Counted from the stretch's first letter, positions 45,378 to 58,826 are shown. The stretch: DNA of 64,000 nucleotides from Periconia sp. R9002 (GCA_023627715.1 JAMAHW010000003.1:1-64000), one strand, 5' to 3'. Notes: generated from the sequence alone by a model not told the origin. Translations and numbers: made by a program.

Positions 45378-48300
45378 TCGAATCCATCCAGGGCCGGGTT
45401 AAATGAGGGATGGAAATCTACGTAACACCAGCACGAAGCGCACGAAGGAATGAAGGCATGAAGCAGCAAGCCCCATCTTCTCAAAGGTAGGAGAGCCAAG
45501 AACACAAAAAGGTCGGTCTTTAGACCAAAACCCGTTTGAACAATCAATGCAAAAACATAAAATTCCTTTCAATGAACACAAGTCACATTTCAGAACCATT
45601 CACTGTTGCTTCTCTGTACATTTCTCTTTCCCTGTACCTTTGTTCCGCAGCACATATGCCCTCCACAAAGTTCATCTCACACCCAATCCATAAACACCGC
45701 CGATGTACAAACCTAACCTCCACTACCCGGAATCAATAACCCCCGATTCCAGATCTCAACCTCAATAACGATGACGATGACGTGAGAAACAATAGCATAC
45801 CTATCTCGGTCCCGCGTACTCCCCCTCTCCCCTATGCCTTACTTCTATACTTACATAGGTACTCAGGTACTCAGGTCTTAACCTCACCTCACCTACCTAC
45901 CTTTCCATCTATGTACACCACATACACGTACACATACACATCCTCCATACGCACCCAGCTAGCCACCCGCAAACCTCTCCACCCGCCCACCTAAGCACGC
46001 AACTCGGTACCTGTCAGACCTGATGACGTGAGCTGTGAGATGCAGGAACTATCGATCGTCTTACTACCTTGATGATTTACCTACCTACCTATTGTGTAAT
46101 TCCGAGACACTCACACAGACACAAACGGTTGGGGAAGGGTGGGAAGGTCAGGCGTCCACGGGGATGTCTTGCAGGGACGGCAGACGGGACGGCGAGGTGT
46201 GGAGGGTGGAAGCTTACGTGGGATGATGATGGTGATGATGGGAATGCTGGGGATGATGATGGTGATGGTGAGATGGAGGGGATGGGAGGGGGTAGGATAG
46301 GAAGCCGAGTGTTGGTTGGGAAGGGATGGGGAGGTGGTTTGATAGTCAGTGAGGGTTAGATGTCCATACGGTGGTGACAAGCGTCACGTGCGCGAAAACA
46401 CCAAACAACATCAATTTTGAATGAACGCGCACACATCTCCACGTACGTTACCAAAAATCAATTGCCTCACCTACCTTACCTACTCCCCCCTCCCCCTCCA
46501 ACCAACCCCCAAAGAAGATTCCAAATCCCCACCCAGTCCATACATACACGCCATTGTGGCAAATTTCCTCCATGGATCAACAAAAGTGTTGACGCGTACA
46601 TACACATTCTACCAGACAACCACCAAACGCGCATGTATCAACCATGTCGAGCAATCAATCAATTACCAAGCCGGTATAGATACAAAGTAGTCCCGCGGTC
46701 GCCCGAGTGAAGTAGGTAGGTAGATGCCCGTTGCGTTCGTGGAGGGATACCTAACCTAGGGTAGGGGAGGAGTCCCATGTTGCCGTTTTCGGCCGGAGAG
46801 GGGCTGGAAAGGGAAGGCGGGCGCGGGTGGGAAAGTTGAGGCTACGTGTGTAGTAATGCTTACCTACTTACCTACAAAGGTAGTTTACAGTGAAGTGCCG
46901 TGGAAATGGGCGATGGTTAAACATGAATCGCCATCGATGGTTAGCTCTTGGAATGTGTCAAAGGCAAAGTTGGCATGGCACACGCGATGGCGCGCCCAAT
47001 GGTGTAGACGCGATTCAAGTTCGTGGGCTGTGTTTAGTGGGGGGTTTTTTTTTTTCATTTCGTTGATTCGTTAGCTGGAGGGAAGGTAGTGGGAAAGTCA
47101 CGGTGCGTGATTCGTCGGATGGCGAGCGGAATTTTTTTTTTGATTGGGTTAGCGGGTAGCCGGGGAGCAAAAAGGGACGTGTGTGATTTGATTTTCTTTT
47201 TTTCTTTTTTGTTTCGAATGGCAACATTAGACGCAAAAAAAAAAACAAGTTTGTAAACAACGCGGGACGGCACGGCTCAGGCATCCGGTGAGCAAACCGG
47301 TGACAGACAAGAAACTTTTGGCAGAGGGCAACACTGTGCAAAAACGAATGGGAATAGGTAATGAGCAGTGGGCCGGAGGGAGGTAGCGACTGACAACCGG
47401 TCGTGCAGAAGATTGCGGGAGCCCGCACGGCGGCCCGTTTGGGTATTGATGGCGAATGGTAGTGGGAAGCGATCCGGCTGGAGGCGCTGTTTGGCGTCGC
47501 TGAAGGTTGGGCGACGAATGGTGCTTTTGCGCTGATCTGCCTTCATGATGCAGGAACGGGACTGCCCGCAAAGTGCGTGTTTGCGCTGCCGTTGGTGGTT
47601 GAGCTGTGATGGTGGCTCACAGCATATAAAGTTAGTTGGTGGGCAGGTGACGATGATGAGATCAGAGGGGGCAATCTATCGATAGGTGATAACACAGGGC
47701 GTCTGCGGGCGCAATCGAGAGGGCGAACGAACAGTGTGGAGTTGTTGGATCCAAGCCCATGCGTCGCGAGCCATGACACGATGAGGGTGCATGTGGGCGC
47801 AGACGGGCGGCCTGGCGGACGGTCTGATGAAGATGGCAGCTAGCCCCTTTTCTGCGGGATTGCATAAATGTGCAAGATTGCCTTATTTGCGAGGGCGGCC
47901 GGGATCATGGCTGTCACCAGGGGCAGATCTGTCATTGCATTGTGTGCTATGGCATGGGAGAGATGACGAGCGATGGGAGTTGTGCTGACGGCTGTTCAGA
48001 GTTCTTGGGGTCCGGCTCGGTGGGTCTTGGGTGATCTTCCGCACGTACACGCGTTGCCGGATGTAAATAAATAAACAAACAAACACCACGCATGTAAACA
48101 ATAACAATCACAACAAAATGCTAATAATGAAACTTGACGCCACACAGCGCAGCGGCCAGGTGGCATGAACAGGAGAAAATTGGATGGATGTAGAAGGGAC
48201 TGATTTTTTTCTTCTTCACATTTTTTGTTTGCAATTGCGGCGGCGCTTCGACGTTGAGAGGTCGCGCGTGCTCTAGCAGGTAGCCGTCTGGTTGCAGAAG

Positions 48301-49426
48301 GCGCTTCAGAGGTCACGCAGAGGTCACGCAGGAGATGATTCGGTGAGGCGGCTCGGTTCGATACCAGCCCAACGGCTTTTGCTGCTGCAGGTTCGCTCGC
48401 GCGGATAGCTGATTAGACGACTGTTGCCGTATGCCTGAAGCCAAAGACCCTTGCCACCAAAACAGAGCGCGCTGGCCCGTGCGCGTCCACCTTAGCCCCC
48501 CGAAAAAAGTATCGCTCGCTCACCAGCGCCGGCGCGTCTCATCTTGTCCTGTCCTGCTCCCCATCCCCATCCCCATCATCCCTCCTCCCCCATCTCGATC
48601 GCAACCCTCGCGCCAAATTTCTCCTGCATCGCCGCCTCTCCTTCTCACCACCATCCACACTACCGCTCCCGCCGACATTGCATCATATCATCACTGCTCT
48701 GCTCGCCGCTGTCTTGCGCCCCTCCTCCCTCCCTCCTCCCATCTCATCTGAGTTGGGGCAGGCGCACCCACCGCACCTGCGGGTGTTGTTTACAACGACG
48801 CGCATTCCGCATCGCGCCTTCCGCACCAGCCTCACACCACGCCAGCAAATCACCACACGACACGCTCGATAGCCCACCAACCTCCTCAATCATCTTTACC
48901 CCACTGCCATCCTCACCACCTCCTCCGATTTCCCTGCGCAGGCCTTGCATGGAGAACAAGGACGTGTCACTCATCGCTCGCTGAGGTGGACTTTTGGGTG
49001 AGCTGTGAAGCTGTCTCGTCATCGTCATCGAACAACAACAACAACAAGACCATCGGCTGCTGCCTGCTCTCGAGCAACCCGCGCCTGCCCACCCGCACGC
49101 CTCCGACTACTCCTTGTTATCGATACATCACACTTTGGCTCCTTCGCGTGACCGTCGCCGTCGCCGTTGCCTGATCCATCTCCAAACCCGCCACCTACCT
49201 CTGCCTCAGAAAATCTGCCTCAGAAACATCGACATACATACAAAGTACTGTGTACTGCAATTGTGTCCACGGCATCCTGGAGCCCGACCATTCAACAAAT
49301 ACGTCTCCCCGGTCGCTCACCTCCCACCTCGAGCAACCCACCACCCCACCAATCCAAAGCGCCGTCGCGTCAGTGAATTCAACCTGGACTCCAGCGACGC
49401 CCGCTCCCTCCTCTTCTCCGTTTGAT
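45378..49426. other. 4-kb non-coding stretch upstream of the Wee1-type kinase gene
   Basis: It runs from the lysyl-tRNA synthetase stop to the kinase ATG. Its left part has TACC/CCTA-rich and GATG-rich runs (45830-46330). The middle has long T runs (47043-47056, 47133-47142). From about 48430 the plus strand becomes strongly CT-rich, fitting a long transcribed leader for the kinase with many short upstream ATGs. No ORF on either strand is convincing. Confidence 0.5.
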
Positions 49427-52400
49427 ATGGACTTCGCTTACTCACCCCACCGCGAGGGCGGTACCATGCACCTGCCTTCCCCCACCCACCAAGGCTATCG
49501 CATAGAAGGCGCGCACTTTTCCTCCCTCCAGCAACTCCGTCGCTCTCTATCACGCTCTCCCTCGAAACCCTCCCGCTTTCAACTGCGCACCGCCAAAACC
49601 GACGTTCCCGGCTCGCCCCTCTCCCCGCTGGCTCTCTCGCGCGCCTTCACGCCCAAAACACACAAGCCCGTCAGCCCCATCGCGACCGCGCACGAGTCGC
49701 CCTTCGCCTCGCAGACCGTGCCGGCCAAGAAGAAATTCACGTTGCGCCGCCCAGGCCCATTCCGGTCCTCACCGCGCAATCGCGCCAACCCCAAAAGCCC
49801 GCGTCGCGCCCTCGTTGACTCATCCGACCTCGGCAACTCCACCACACCGTTTACCTCGCGCTCGCTGTTTGGCGACGAAAACAGCCACACGCCCGCGCCG
49901 GTACGCAAGCCCAGTGTTGATTTTTGGGATACGAGCGATAGCATGCGCTTCGACATTGACGACAAGCCCATCAAGTTTGGCATCACGCGATCCCAAACCC
50001 AGAGCTCGAACGCGCCAGGCACCAACTGCTTTGTCCCCAACCAAGCAAGCCCGCTCAAACGTCGCGAAGGAAATCCCGCGTTTGACTCGGGTAGCAGCAT
50101 GACGCCGAACCCCAAGCGCAGAAGTTTGCACGGTCCGCTCTCAGGCGTTGATTTCAGTATATTTGAGACGCCCGTCCGACCTGTCGCCGCCGCTGACGAT
50201 TCATTCGGTGCGCGAGACAGCGAGCCATTCAATCTCTTTTCCACGCCAGTCAACAGCGCACAAACGCCAATGAAACGCCCCATGTCGATAAGGCGCTCGA
50301 CTTCACAGCGCGCTTCTGCAAACTCTCCCCGCCCGAAAGCTCTCTTTGACGGCGAGTTTGCGGTGCCCGGTCTCGCAGCCTCCAAAAGCAAGCAGAGGAT
50401 GTCTTTGGACGGTGCCGCGCTGCGAAGCAGCACTGGTAGCCAGGCGCGCCATCCACTTGCCAACTCATTGACTGCCTCGTCATCGTCGCCTGCCGTCGGA
50501 GGTGACTCGCCTGATCAGATGCCCGCACCTCCCACTGTCGCACCTCCCTCTCGTCATCCGTTTGCCAAATCACTGCCTATTGGAGCCTCTCGCCCAACGC
50601 AGACTGGCGCTGACCAAATATTTGCTACTCCGGCCGCGTTGAAACACGTCAGGCAGCATATAGCACCGATCCCACAATCCACTGGTGGGCTCATGTCCAA
50701 GAAGCATAGAGACATTTCTCTCGAAATTGATGAGTACAAGCCACCCGGCACCCCCATCAAGCGACAGTCTTATCCTCCCGCCTTGACGGAAACGCCCACC
50801 TCAAACAAGCGCAGTCATGCGTTCAAGCCTCTCCCGCAACCAGTCTTCGGCACAGCCAGCACGCCTTTCAACTCGATTCAAACCTCCAATCATGGTAGCA
50901 ACTTCTTCAGCGATATGGCAAACCCTCATGTTCGCCGTCGGAGCTTTGTTGACATTGACGGAGATAGCGACAGCAATGAATCGCCGACTGGAAACAAGCA
51001 CATGACCGACAGTCAGTCTAGTGCAGATGATGGACCGCCCACCCCTACTAAGCCTAGCGGCGATGGGCGACGCTCCAAGGAGAGTAGCTTGAGGCGGAAG
51101 ACTTTTGGGCGCTCCCGACCTTCTCTCAGCAATGCATTCCCATCCGATGATGCTTCCATCGCCATTCCAACGGCATCCGAGACGCCTCTTTCTTCCAAAG
51201 GCTCCCCTCACACTCCCAACGAACCGTCTCTGCCCTTTGATACGAGCAACTTCTCCATTTCTGGCTCTCGTCGTGACTCCCTGCGTGACTCGCTGTCCTT
51301 CAACAGCAGTTTGGCCAGCAATTCATTTCCGCCTGCGACGCCCACTGGTCCTCGTGGCAGCTTTGGATTCTTCAACCAAGGCCAGGTGATTTCTGTCACT
51401 GAAAATGACGTTGATGAGTCTTTGGCGGCGCGTTTCCGCTCGGTGGAGAAGCTCGATGGCGCCGAAGGAGAATTTTCGCAAGTCTTCAAGGTCAGCCGGC
51501 CGATCAAGCAAGGATCCATTGCGACATCGTCGCCCAGCAACCGCTGCTGGGTCGTTAAGAAGTCCAAAAAGCCACTCATGGGATCTAAAGACTCGGAGCA
51601 AAAGCACCGCGAGGTGAATGCCCTCCGTGCCCTCCATGGACACGAGCACATTGTCGCTTTTGAGGATAGCTGGGTCGAAAACAACCATCTCTATATTCAG
51701 ACAGAATTCTGCGAGGATGGCAATCTGCGTCAGTTCTTGCAAAAGTATGCTAGCGCTGGGTGTCTCGATAACTTCAGGACCTGGAAGATGCTCCTGGAGC
51801 TGTCCTCGGTAAGCTTCACTTACTCTTGTCGCAACTTTCATCTGCTAACTATAACTTAGGGTCTGACCTACATCCACGAAAGTGGTTTCATTCATCTTGA
51901 TCTTAAGCCAGCAAATATCCTCCTCGACTTCTCCGGCAACCTCAAGATTGCTGACTTCGGCATGGCTGCCCAATGGCCCCTGCCTGAACATTTCGATGGC
52001 GAGGGCGATCGGCACTACCTGGCACTGGAAGCTATGAACGGCAATCCCGACAAACCTTCCGACGTCTTCGCTCTTGGCCTGATGATGGTTGAGATTTGCA
52101 GCAACTGTTTCATGCCAGAGATGGGCGATGACTGGTACAGGCTTCGCTCGGGCAACTTCATCGATGTGCCCAGCCTCACCTGGAGTGAAGACAGCACCCT
52201 GCTTCGCGATTCAGATGGTGTACCTATCTCCAAGGACAACTCTGATGCATTTGACCCGGCCATGATGGACGACGATTTCAGCTTCTCCAGTTCCGTTAGC
52301 CTCGCTGTTGGAATTGACGAGGAGAAGGAGTTCGCCAAAGCTCCCGACTTCATGAAGGACGCCCTCAGTCCATACTCCATGGACCAGATTGTCCGCGCCA

Positions 52401-52579
52401 TGCTCGACCCCACTCCCAGTCAACGGCCCACCGCTGATGACGTGCACCGCTCTTTCGGATGCCAATGGGTAGACCAGCGCAGGCGAGCCGGTGCAACCAT
52501 CTACGAAGGCAACTTCGGGCCTGACTATGATGTCTTGGCCTCGTACGGCGACCATCCTGACGCAATGGATACCAGCTGA
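49427..52579 (+). CDS. Wee1-type cell-cycle kinase
   Basis: Two exons, 49427-51808 and 51860-52579, 1033 aa. Residues 1 to about 660 are Ser/Pro-rich and disordered, with many SP/TP and basic sites typical of a heavily phosphorylated regulator. The kinase domain begins near 678 (EGEFSQVFKVSRPIKQG). It continues through HIVAFEDSWVENNHLYIQTE, the catalytic loop FIHLDLKPANIL (near 807; HLD instead of HRD is normal for Wee1) and KIADFGMAAQ. The exon-2 block RHYLALEAM and DVFALGLMMVEI support Wee1 over other families. A polar insert (about 895-940) precedes the C-lobe end. Wee1 phosphorylates the Tyr of Cdk1 and delays mitosis; the Aspergillus counterpart is AnkA. It would be nuclear. Confidence 0.92.
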
Positions 52580-53879
52580 ATGACACATCGTTTCTTCAAT
52601 CTGTTCTATTTCGTCTTGGATTGATCCGTGTCACTGCAAGTGATGTCTGGATGCATCGACTTCGTCTTGGTTGCACGGCATCCTCTCGACATCACATTGA
52701 AAAAAATAAAAGTTAAACACGAACATTGTCTTTGATCGCCATCGGCATACCGAAGCTCGACTTACCATCTCTAAGGATATCAGTCTAGCCACATTGTCGA
52801 TTCATATACGGCCCTTCTACGGTCGTTCTTTGCGCCTGCTTGTTCTTCAGACGGAAAATGTCTTGGTTGTTAATGATCATACCTCGGTTTCGGGCTTTGT
52901 TTTTTTCTTCTTGTTCTCTGTTACTGGCATGATTTGCATCTTCCCTCAATGTTACCCTCGCTACACCGGAACCATGTATGCGAACTGAGGGAGCGGGCGT
53001 TTTTCTCTCACCACATTTGTGCTTTTTACCTTTCTTTTTTGGTTTTCCCCTGCAGCATGTTCTTGCCCACGGAGTCTCCTGTCGTGCGGCAGAAAATACG
53101 CATGCATATGTATGGTACGATATGATATCAACGGACGATGTTTGGAAACGGCCTGTATCAACCTCTTTTATCTTCTTTGACGGTCTTGGGACGCCATTAC
53201 AGTGTGGCAACTTTACCACTGTTAATTTTGGAGGTGGAGGATGGATTGTTGGTTTTGATTGGCTTTGTGCGTGTGTGTTACTTTAGTCTGGCCCGGTCTG
53301 GTCTTTTTCGCAGATGTGGGGAGATTGAGGGAATGTCTGGGAGCAGCTTCATTTTCGATGTTGCTTACTGCATGGTTACCTCTTTCTTTTCGTCTCTGTT
53401 CGGGAGGTTGGGGCGTTGGGGTCGGACTGGAGTTGTTGGTTGGTGCGGATGGGATGGATCTTGTTTGTACACGAATGATTCCAAGTGTAAGAGAGTGCAA
53501 AGCGAGCGAGCGAGCAAGCGAGTGAGTGTGCTTGCTTGCTTTTGTTATGAATATGATGATCAACAGACCACCTACTCACCCAACTGCCGTGTACCATGTA
53601 TGTGATTGTGTGTGCTTGTCGTGCTGCGTGTATGACTGAAAGTGACGTGTCTCTCTACTAACTATCGTTGATGGGTTTGTAGACCTCTACTTGTGCATGT
53701 TCCTACATACATGTACGTACTAAGGAAATAGCTATTCAACACTTCTTTCCAACTTTGGCCGATTTTTATCTTTGTTTTAAATGTTCATTATATGGTTTTC
53801 TCATTTTTTTCGAAAACATGGACGTGTTGCACATGGTATTTGAGACATGAACCTGTTATCATGTTTTCGAATTTTCGAA
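52580..53879. other. 3' flank of the Wee1-type gene, no gene seen
   Basis: About 1.3 kb. It includes the likely 3' UTR and a T/G-rich stretch. An AGCGAGCGAGCAAGCGAGTG run lies near 53502-53521. The remainder is not repetitive, and the repeat array starts just beyond it. Confidence 0.5.
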
Positions 53880-53967
53880 ATTCCAAAGACCATGATGATG
53901 ATGCTGGCGGTAGTGATCGTCTTCATCATCATCATCATCATCATTGACTTCATCGTCGTCGTCGTTG

Positions 53968-54015
53968 TCGTTTCGAGCGCTCACATAGGTGGGAAGGGGT
54001 GGGAGGGTGTAGGTG
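53968..54015 (+). repeat. 48-bp block, exact direct repeat, first copy
   Basis: This block (starting TCGTTTCGAGCGCTCACATA) recurs without a mismatch at 54289-54336, 321 bp away. Both blocks follow the GTC-rich arm of the hairpin core and precede the TATA box of their unit. Exact identity over 48 bp marks a recent duplication or homogenisation at the left edge of the array. Confidence 0.9.
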
Positions 54016-54288
54016 GGAGGAGAAGTAGCGGTGTGGTGGTGGAGAGGGGTATATAAACACCCTTCTTTTCCTCCTTGCTTCGTTTTTTGTTTTTTTCTGC
54101 ACAGAGGTGGGTTGTGGTGTGGTGTGAGTAGGGGGGTTCTAAAATCACTACAATGCAGATGTATGTGTGTGTGTGGGTGGGTGTGCGTGTGTGGGTTGAT
54201 GAAGTGGGCGTGATTTCGAAATGGGGTTTTTTGGGTGATGAGATGGTGGTGGTGGTGGTGATCGTCGTCGTCATCGTCGTCGTCGTCA

Positions 54289-54336
54289 TCGTTTCGAGCG
54301 CTCACATAGGTGGGAAGGGGTGGGAGGGTGTAGGTG
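54289..54336 (+). repeat. 48-bp block, exact direct repeat, second copy
   Basis: Second copy of the block at 53968-54015. After it the two units still agree in AGAAGTAGCGGTGT before diverging towards their TATA boxes. Confidence 0.9.
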
Positions 54337-54944
54337 CGACAGAAGTAGCGGTGTAGGTAGGAACAGGGAAGGGGGCAGGGGGATGGGGATGGGTATATAA
54401 AGCTTCTTCTTTTCCTCCTTTTTTTCTTTCCTTTCTTCTTCTTCACACAGGTGGGTTGTGGTGTGGGAGTAGGGGGTAGAGGGGTTTTAAACCTATGCAA
54501 AACAATTTTCATGTGTGGGTGGGTGTTGGAGTTGTGTGAGATTTTCGAAGTGAGAGTTTTTAGGGGGGAATGAGATGGTGGTGGTGGTGGTGGTGGTGAT
54601 CGTCATTCGTCGTTCTTGATCATTATCGCCATTAATCTAGATTAAGAGCATGTAGGAGGGCGGGCAGTGGGGATTAGTAAGTACGTGGGTGTCGGGGTAT
54701 ATAAGCCCCTCTCCCTCCCCCTTCCTCTTTCTTTTCTTTTTCACACAGATGGTTTGTGGTGTGGGGTGAGTGGGAGGTTCTAAAAAGAATTCGAATGCAA
54801 GTATAGGATGTGTGGCGTGGGTGGGTGGGTGTTCGTGTGTGCGTGAGGTTTTCGAAGTGGGAGTTTTTAGGGGGGATGAGACGGTGGTGCACATCATCAT
54901 CATCATCGCCATCATTCCAGATTAAGGGTACGTAAGACAGGGGA

Positions 54945-54978
54945 TTAGTCATACGTGTGGGAATCCAAGTATTTAAAC
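54945..54978 (+). promoter_or_regulatory. TTAGTCAT box plus TATA-like box, example unit
   Basis: TTAGTCAT at 54945-54952 is followed 26 bp later by TATTTAAA (54971-54978). The same box occurs at 55249, 56117, 56390, 57680, 58470, 59277, 59864 and 60208. Spacing to the next TATA box is about 24-26 bp in five of these units and 35-44 in three. TTAGTCA resembles AP-1/Yap1-type bZIP sites. Being upstream of TATA at constant spacing, it reads like a core promoter. Confidence 0.45.
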
Positions 54979-56023
54979 CTCTTCTTCTTCCTCCTCCTTC
55001 TCTTCTCTTTCTTCTTTACACAGGTGGTTGTGGTGTGGGTAGGGGAATTTAAATATCAAGGTCCTATGGCCATGTGCGTGGGTGTGGTGCGTGTTTGTGT
55101 AAGGCTCATGAACCGTGCTGGGCAAATTCGAAGGATTTTGCGATTGATGATGCTGAGTCTGATGGTGACGCTACACACCATCATTACAAACAATGATTAG
55201 TACAAAGTGGATAAAATATTATAATTTTACCTTGTAGCCAGGAGGGGCTTAGTCATCCGTAGGGATTAAAGATATATAAACCCCCCTTCGCCCTCCTCTT
55301 TTTTTTTCCTCACGAGTAGTGTGTGAGTAGACAGGGTTCTAAAAGATCGAAAAAAATGGCTGCATGTGGTGGTGGTGGTGTTTGTGGGTTGGAGTCGTAC
55401 GTGTTTTTCATGAACTGTGTTTCGCAAATTCGAAGGATTGTAGTGATGATGCTGAGGTTGGTGGTGGTGACGACAAATATCGTTATCATCATTATTACGA
55501 GAGTTCCTCCCTATAGATTCTGTGGTGAGTAGGAGGATATAATTCAGGTAACGAAATAGCGGTGTGGACAGGGACTCAGTGGGTATATAAACCCCCCTCT
55601 TCTTCCTGATTTCTCTTCTTTTTCTTTTTCTCACAAGTGGTGTGTGTGAGTGGAAAGAGTCTTTAAAAAAAAAGGAAAGCCACAATGGCGTTACGTGTGG
55701 GTTTCTGGGTTGGAATTTGAATTGTGAGTTGTTTATAATTATTAAATTTCCAATAGATGGTGATGATGAATATCATCGGCACCGTTGTTTTCATCGTCGT
55801 CGTCGTTGGCACGAGGGCTTACATAAGAGGGGTATACTCACTAGCGTGGCTAGGTGGGGATATAAACCCCCCTCTTCTTCGTTGTTTCTCTTCTTCTTTA
55901 CACAGATGGTTTGTGGTGTATGTAGGGGGATATAAAAAAAACACAAATCAGCTGTTCATGTGTGTCTGTTGTCTCTGGATCATGTAAAAACACAGATTCT
56001 AGGAATACGATTTTGATAGTAAT

Positions 56024-56051
56024 GGTGATGCTGTGTATCATCAGCATCACC
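56024..56051 (+). other. Perfect 10-bp hairpin core of an array unit
   Basis: GGTGATGCTG (56024-56033) pairs with CAGCATCACC (56042-56051) around an 8-nt loop. It is the best-preserved inverted repeat among the units and sits about 100 bp upstream of the next TATA box. Confidence 0.75.
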
Positions 56052-57319
56052 GTCGTCGTTACAAGGGCTTGCTCTCGATCAATACATTGTGATTTGGATG
56101 GACATAGGGGAGAGGATTAGTCACTAGCCTGAGTAAGGTAGCGGACGAAGGTATATAAACCCCCTCTTCTTCCCTGATTCTCTTTTCTTTTCTCTACAAG
56201 TGGTTTGTGTGTGTAGAGGAGTTCTTTGAAAAAAAGAAAACCGGTGATTATCTATGTGGGCGCGTGCGCGTCTGCGCGTCTGCGAGGTTCATAAAATGAT
56301 TATTTGGATATGGATACAAGTATTGATGATGATGTTATACATCAGCACTAGATCAAATCACTACCCGAAGGGATTGACCGAAGGATTGATTAGTCAGGGG
56401 AGGAAGTGGGTAGGGTATATAAGCTTCCTCCTTCTCCACCTTCTTTTCCTTTCTTCTTTTCTTTTTTACACGCGTGGTTTGTGGGGGGTTTATACACTTC
56501 GAAAAGGGCAACGAGAGAAAGTGATGGGGTGCGTGCGTGTTTGGTTCATGTTCGAATTTTGCGTGTCTATAGTGTGTGGGTGTGCTTCTGTGTGTGAAGT
56601 TCATGAACTATATCTTCGAATTTGAACTAGGTGGCGATAGTAGTGGTGCTGTTCTGTGTCATCATCATTATCATCACCACGAGAGTTCTAGATCAATCAA
56701 ATCCTCGTCATTCTCGTCACCAGTGCTCGTTCTTGATTGGATAGATTATATAGTAAGTAGGAGTGGTAGGAGACAGTTATTAGTAATCAAGTGAGCGTGT
56801 TAGGGTATATAAACTCCCTCCTCTTCTTTGTAACTTCTTTTCTTTTCTCTACAAGTGGTTTGGGTAGTATGGGTTTGTAGGGGATTAAAAAGGCAAACTG
56901 AAAACATACTATGTCTGTGTTTTTGTGTGTGTGGTTATAGTTTATAAACTACATGGCCTTTTTTGATCGAAGCTAAGAATAATGATGATGGTGGCAGTAG
57001 CGGTGACGGCCTACACCATCAGCACCAGTCTTTGTTCCGGACTGGATTGTAGGGATAAATATGGGAGTGGGAGAGGAATGACTTGGTGCGGAGATTGGTT
57101 ATGTAGGCAGGGAACTAAGGTATATTAATCCCCTGATTATCCTACTTCTCTTCTCTTTTTTCCGACATAGATACTGGTGCGTGTCAGTGAACGGATTAAA
57201 AATGTGCAGGTGAAGGAACCATGTTGGTGCTCGCGCTGAGTGTGTGAATTTCCTAAATCATGTTTTGAAATTTAGGTTCAATTTTGATAAGTATGCGGCG
57301 ATGGCTCTGATAATGATGG

Positions 57320-57337
57320 TGATGATGTCTATCATCA
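57320..57337 (+). other. 7-bp hairpin core of an array unit
   Basis: TGATGAT (57320-57326) pairs with ATCATCA (57331-57337) around a 4-nt loop, in the same place within its unit as the core at 56024. Confidence 0.6.
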
Positions 57338-58029
57338 GCATGGTTACGAGAGTTTGCTCTAGATGGGGAGTAAGTAGGATGGGGAGGGGATAGATTTGTC
57401 AGTTGAGGAAATGGCGGTGTCGGTGGGTATATAAACCGCCTTCTTCTCTCCTTCCTTTCTTTCCTGCACAGGTAGTGTGTTTAGAGAGTTAGAGGGGTTT
57501 AAAAGGAACCCCTATCCGGAACTATGTGTGGTGTTGTGGGCGGGTGTTTGTGTGCCCGTAGAAGTAATATTAAATGGTTGGTTTTTAGATACGTATATAA
57601 GATGGTGATGATGATGCTATTGTATACCATCGTCGTTATCAGGCAGGTCAGTTTCAGTTCTATTGTAAGTAGAAGGGGATTAGTCAGGCATAAGATTGTG
57701 AATGGGTCCGGGTAGGTATATAAACCTCCCCTTTTCTCTTCCCTTCTCATTTTTTTTTTGCTTTCTGCACAGGTGGTGGAAGTGGTGTGTTCAAAACATT
57801 GTTTTGGAGATAAAAACTGGTGCAAATACATTTCGATGGTTTGTTGGAGGTTAAACAAGAACACGAGTACAAAATGATGTGTGGTGTGGGTGCGCGCTTC
57901 AAATTCGTACATGGCATTCGCCTTTTTGGCGGCGTGCGTGGGGTACCCTGGGTGTGTCAAGTGCATGTTTTGAGCTTTTAGATACATCATGATTTGCAAG
58001 AAGATGATGATGGTGATTTGATTGCGGTA

Positions 58030-58049
58030 GTGATGCTATACAGCATTAT
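58030..58049 (+). other. 8-bp hairpin core with two G-U pairs
   Basis: GTGATGCT (58030-58037) pairs with AGCATTAT (58042-58049) around ATAC. Two of the pairs are G-T, stable only as G-U in a plus-strand RNA. Confidence 0.6.
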
Positions 58050-58826
58050 CGGCGCCAGCCGATTAGAGAGGGGGAGGGACTTAGGAGTTAGGTAGGTAGG
58101 CATTCAGATATATATACCCCGTTTCTTCCCTTTCAACTTTTTTTTTTTTTTTGATTAGGCTTAGTATTTTAGTAGGGGATTTTGAAAGAGGATTTTTACC
58201 AACTTTTTCACACTAGGCCTAGGAAACCTAGGTAGTTATTACTATTAAGAGTGCCTAATACTTACTTATACTTATTGAAAGAGGATCAAGTTCAAACTGA
58301 TGTGTCTTTGTGCGTTTGTGTGCGGGTCAGGTTTCCATGTTTTTAGGTTTTAAGGTATATAGGTAAGACAAAGGCGATGACTATGATGATGATGCTGCGC
58401 ATTAGCATTGACTACACCGGATTAATATACTATTACTCGTATATTCTAAACTACGAATACTAGGATTGATTAGTCATAAACGTAAGCGTAAGTGTGAGTG
58501 TCGGTGTCTATGGTATATAAGGTTCCTTCTCCTCTTATTGTCTTCCCTTTTTTCCCCCACAGATATGATATTCTGGTTCGGGGAAAAACGAGACGCAGGC
58601 CTACTGTATGGCTGTGTGTGCGGGTGTGCGCGAGTAGTTTATGCAATGGGTTTTTTCTGTGTTAAGATGGCAATGGTGGTAATGATACACAACACCGCTA
58701 ATAACCCGTATCTTAGCTTTATGGCAAATTGGATGGACTTGAAGTAGAAGTAAGGATTTTGATACATGGCTGTAGTATATTTGTGGACCAGTGATTTTTA
58801 GGCAGAATTTTAAGAACCAGATCGCG

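Noticed and set aside
46069..46380. Frames in the GATG-rich stretch as genes or as an outlying array unit
   Set aside because: Simple-repeat translation only; no TATA box with pyrimidine tract or TTAGTCA box accompanies it, so it is not a member of the 53.9-61.1 kb array.
49579..50463. Long minus-strand frame (294 aa) inside the Wee1-type gene
   Set aside because: It is antisense to the GC-rich, Ser/Pro-rich coding exon and has no family features; codon bias of the sense gene keeps it open.
51895..51925. HLD in place of HRD in the kinase catalytic loop as an inactivating change
   Set aside because: HLD is usual in the Wee1 family, so it is not a defect.
53859..54512. 217-aa minus-strand frame rich in His, Asp and Thr within the array
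   Set aside because: It is a translation of GAT/ATC and GT repeats crossing two units; no other unit keeps the frame.
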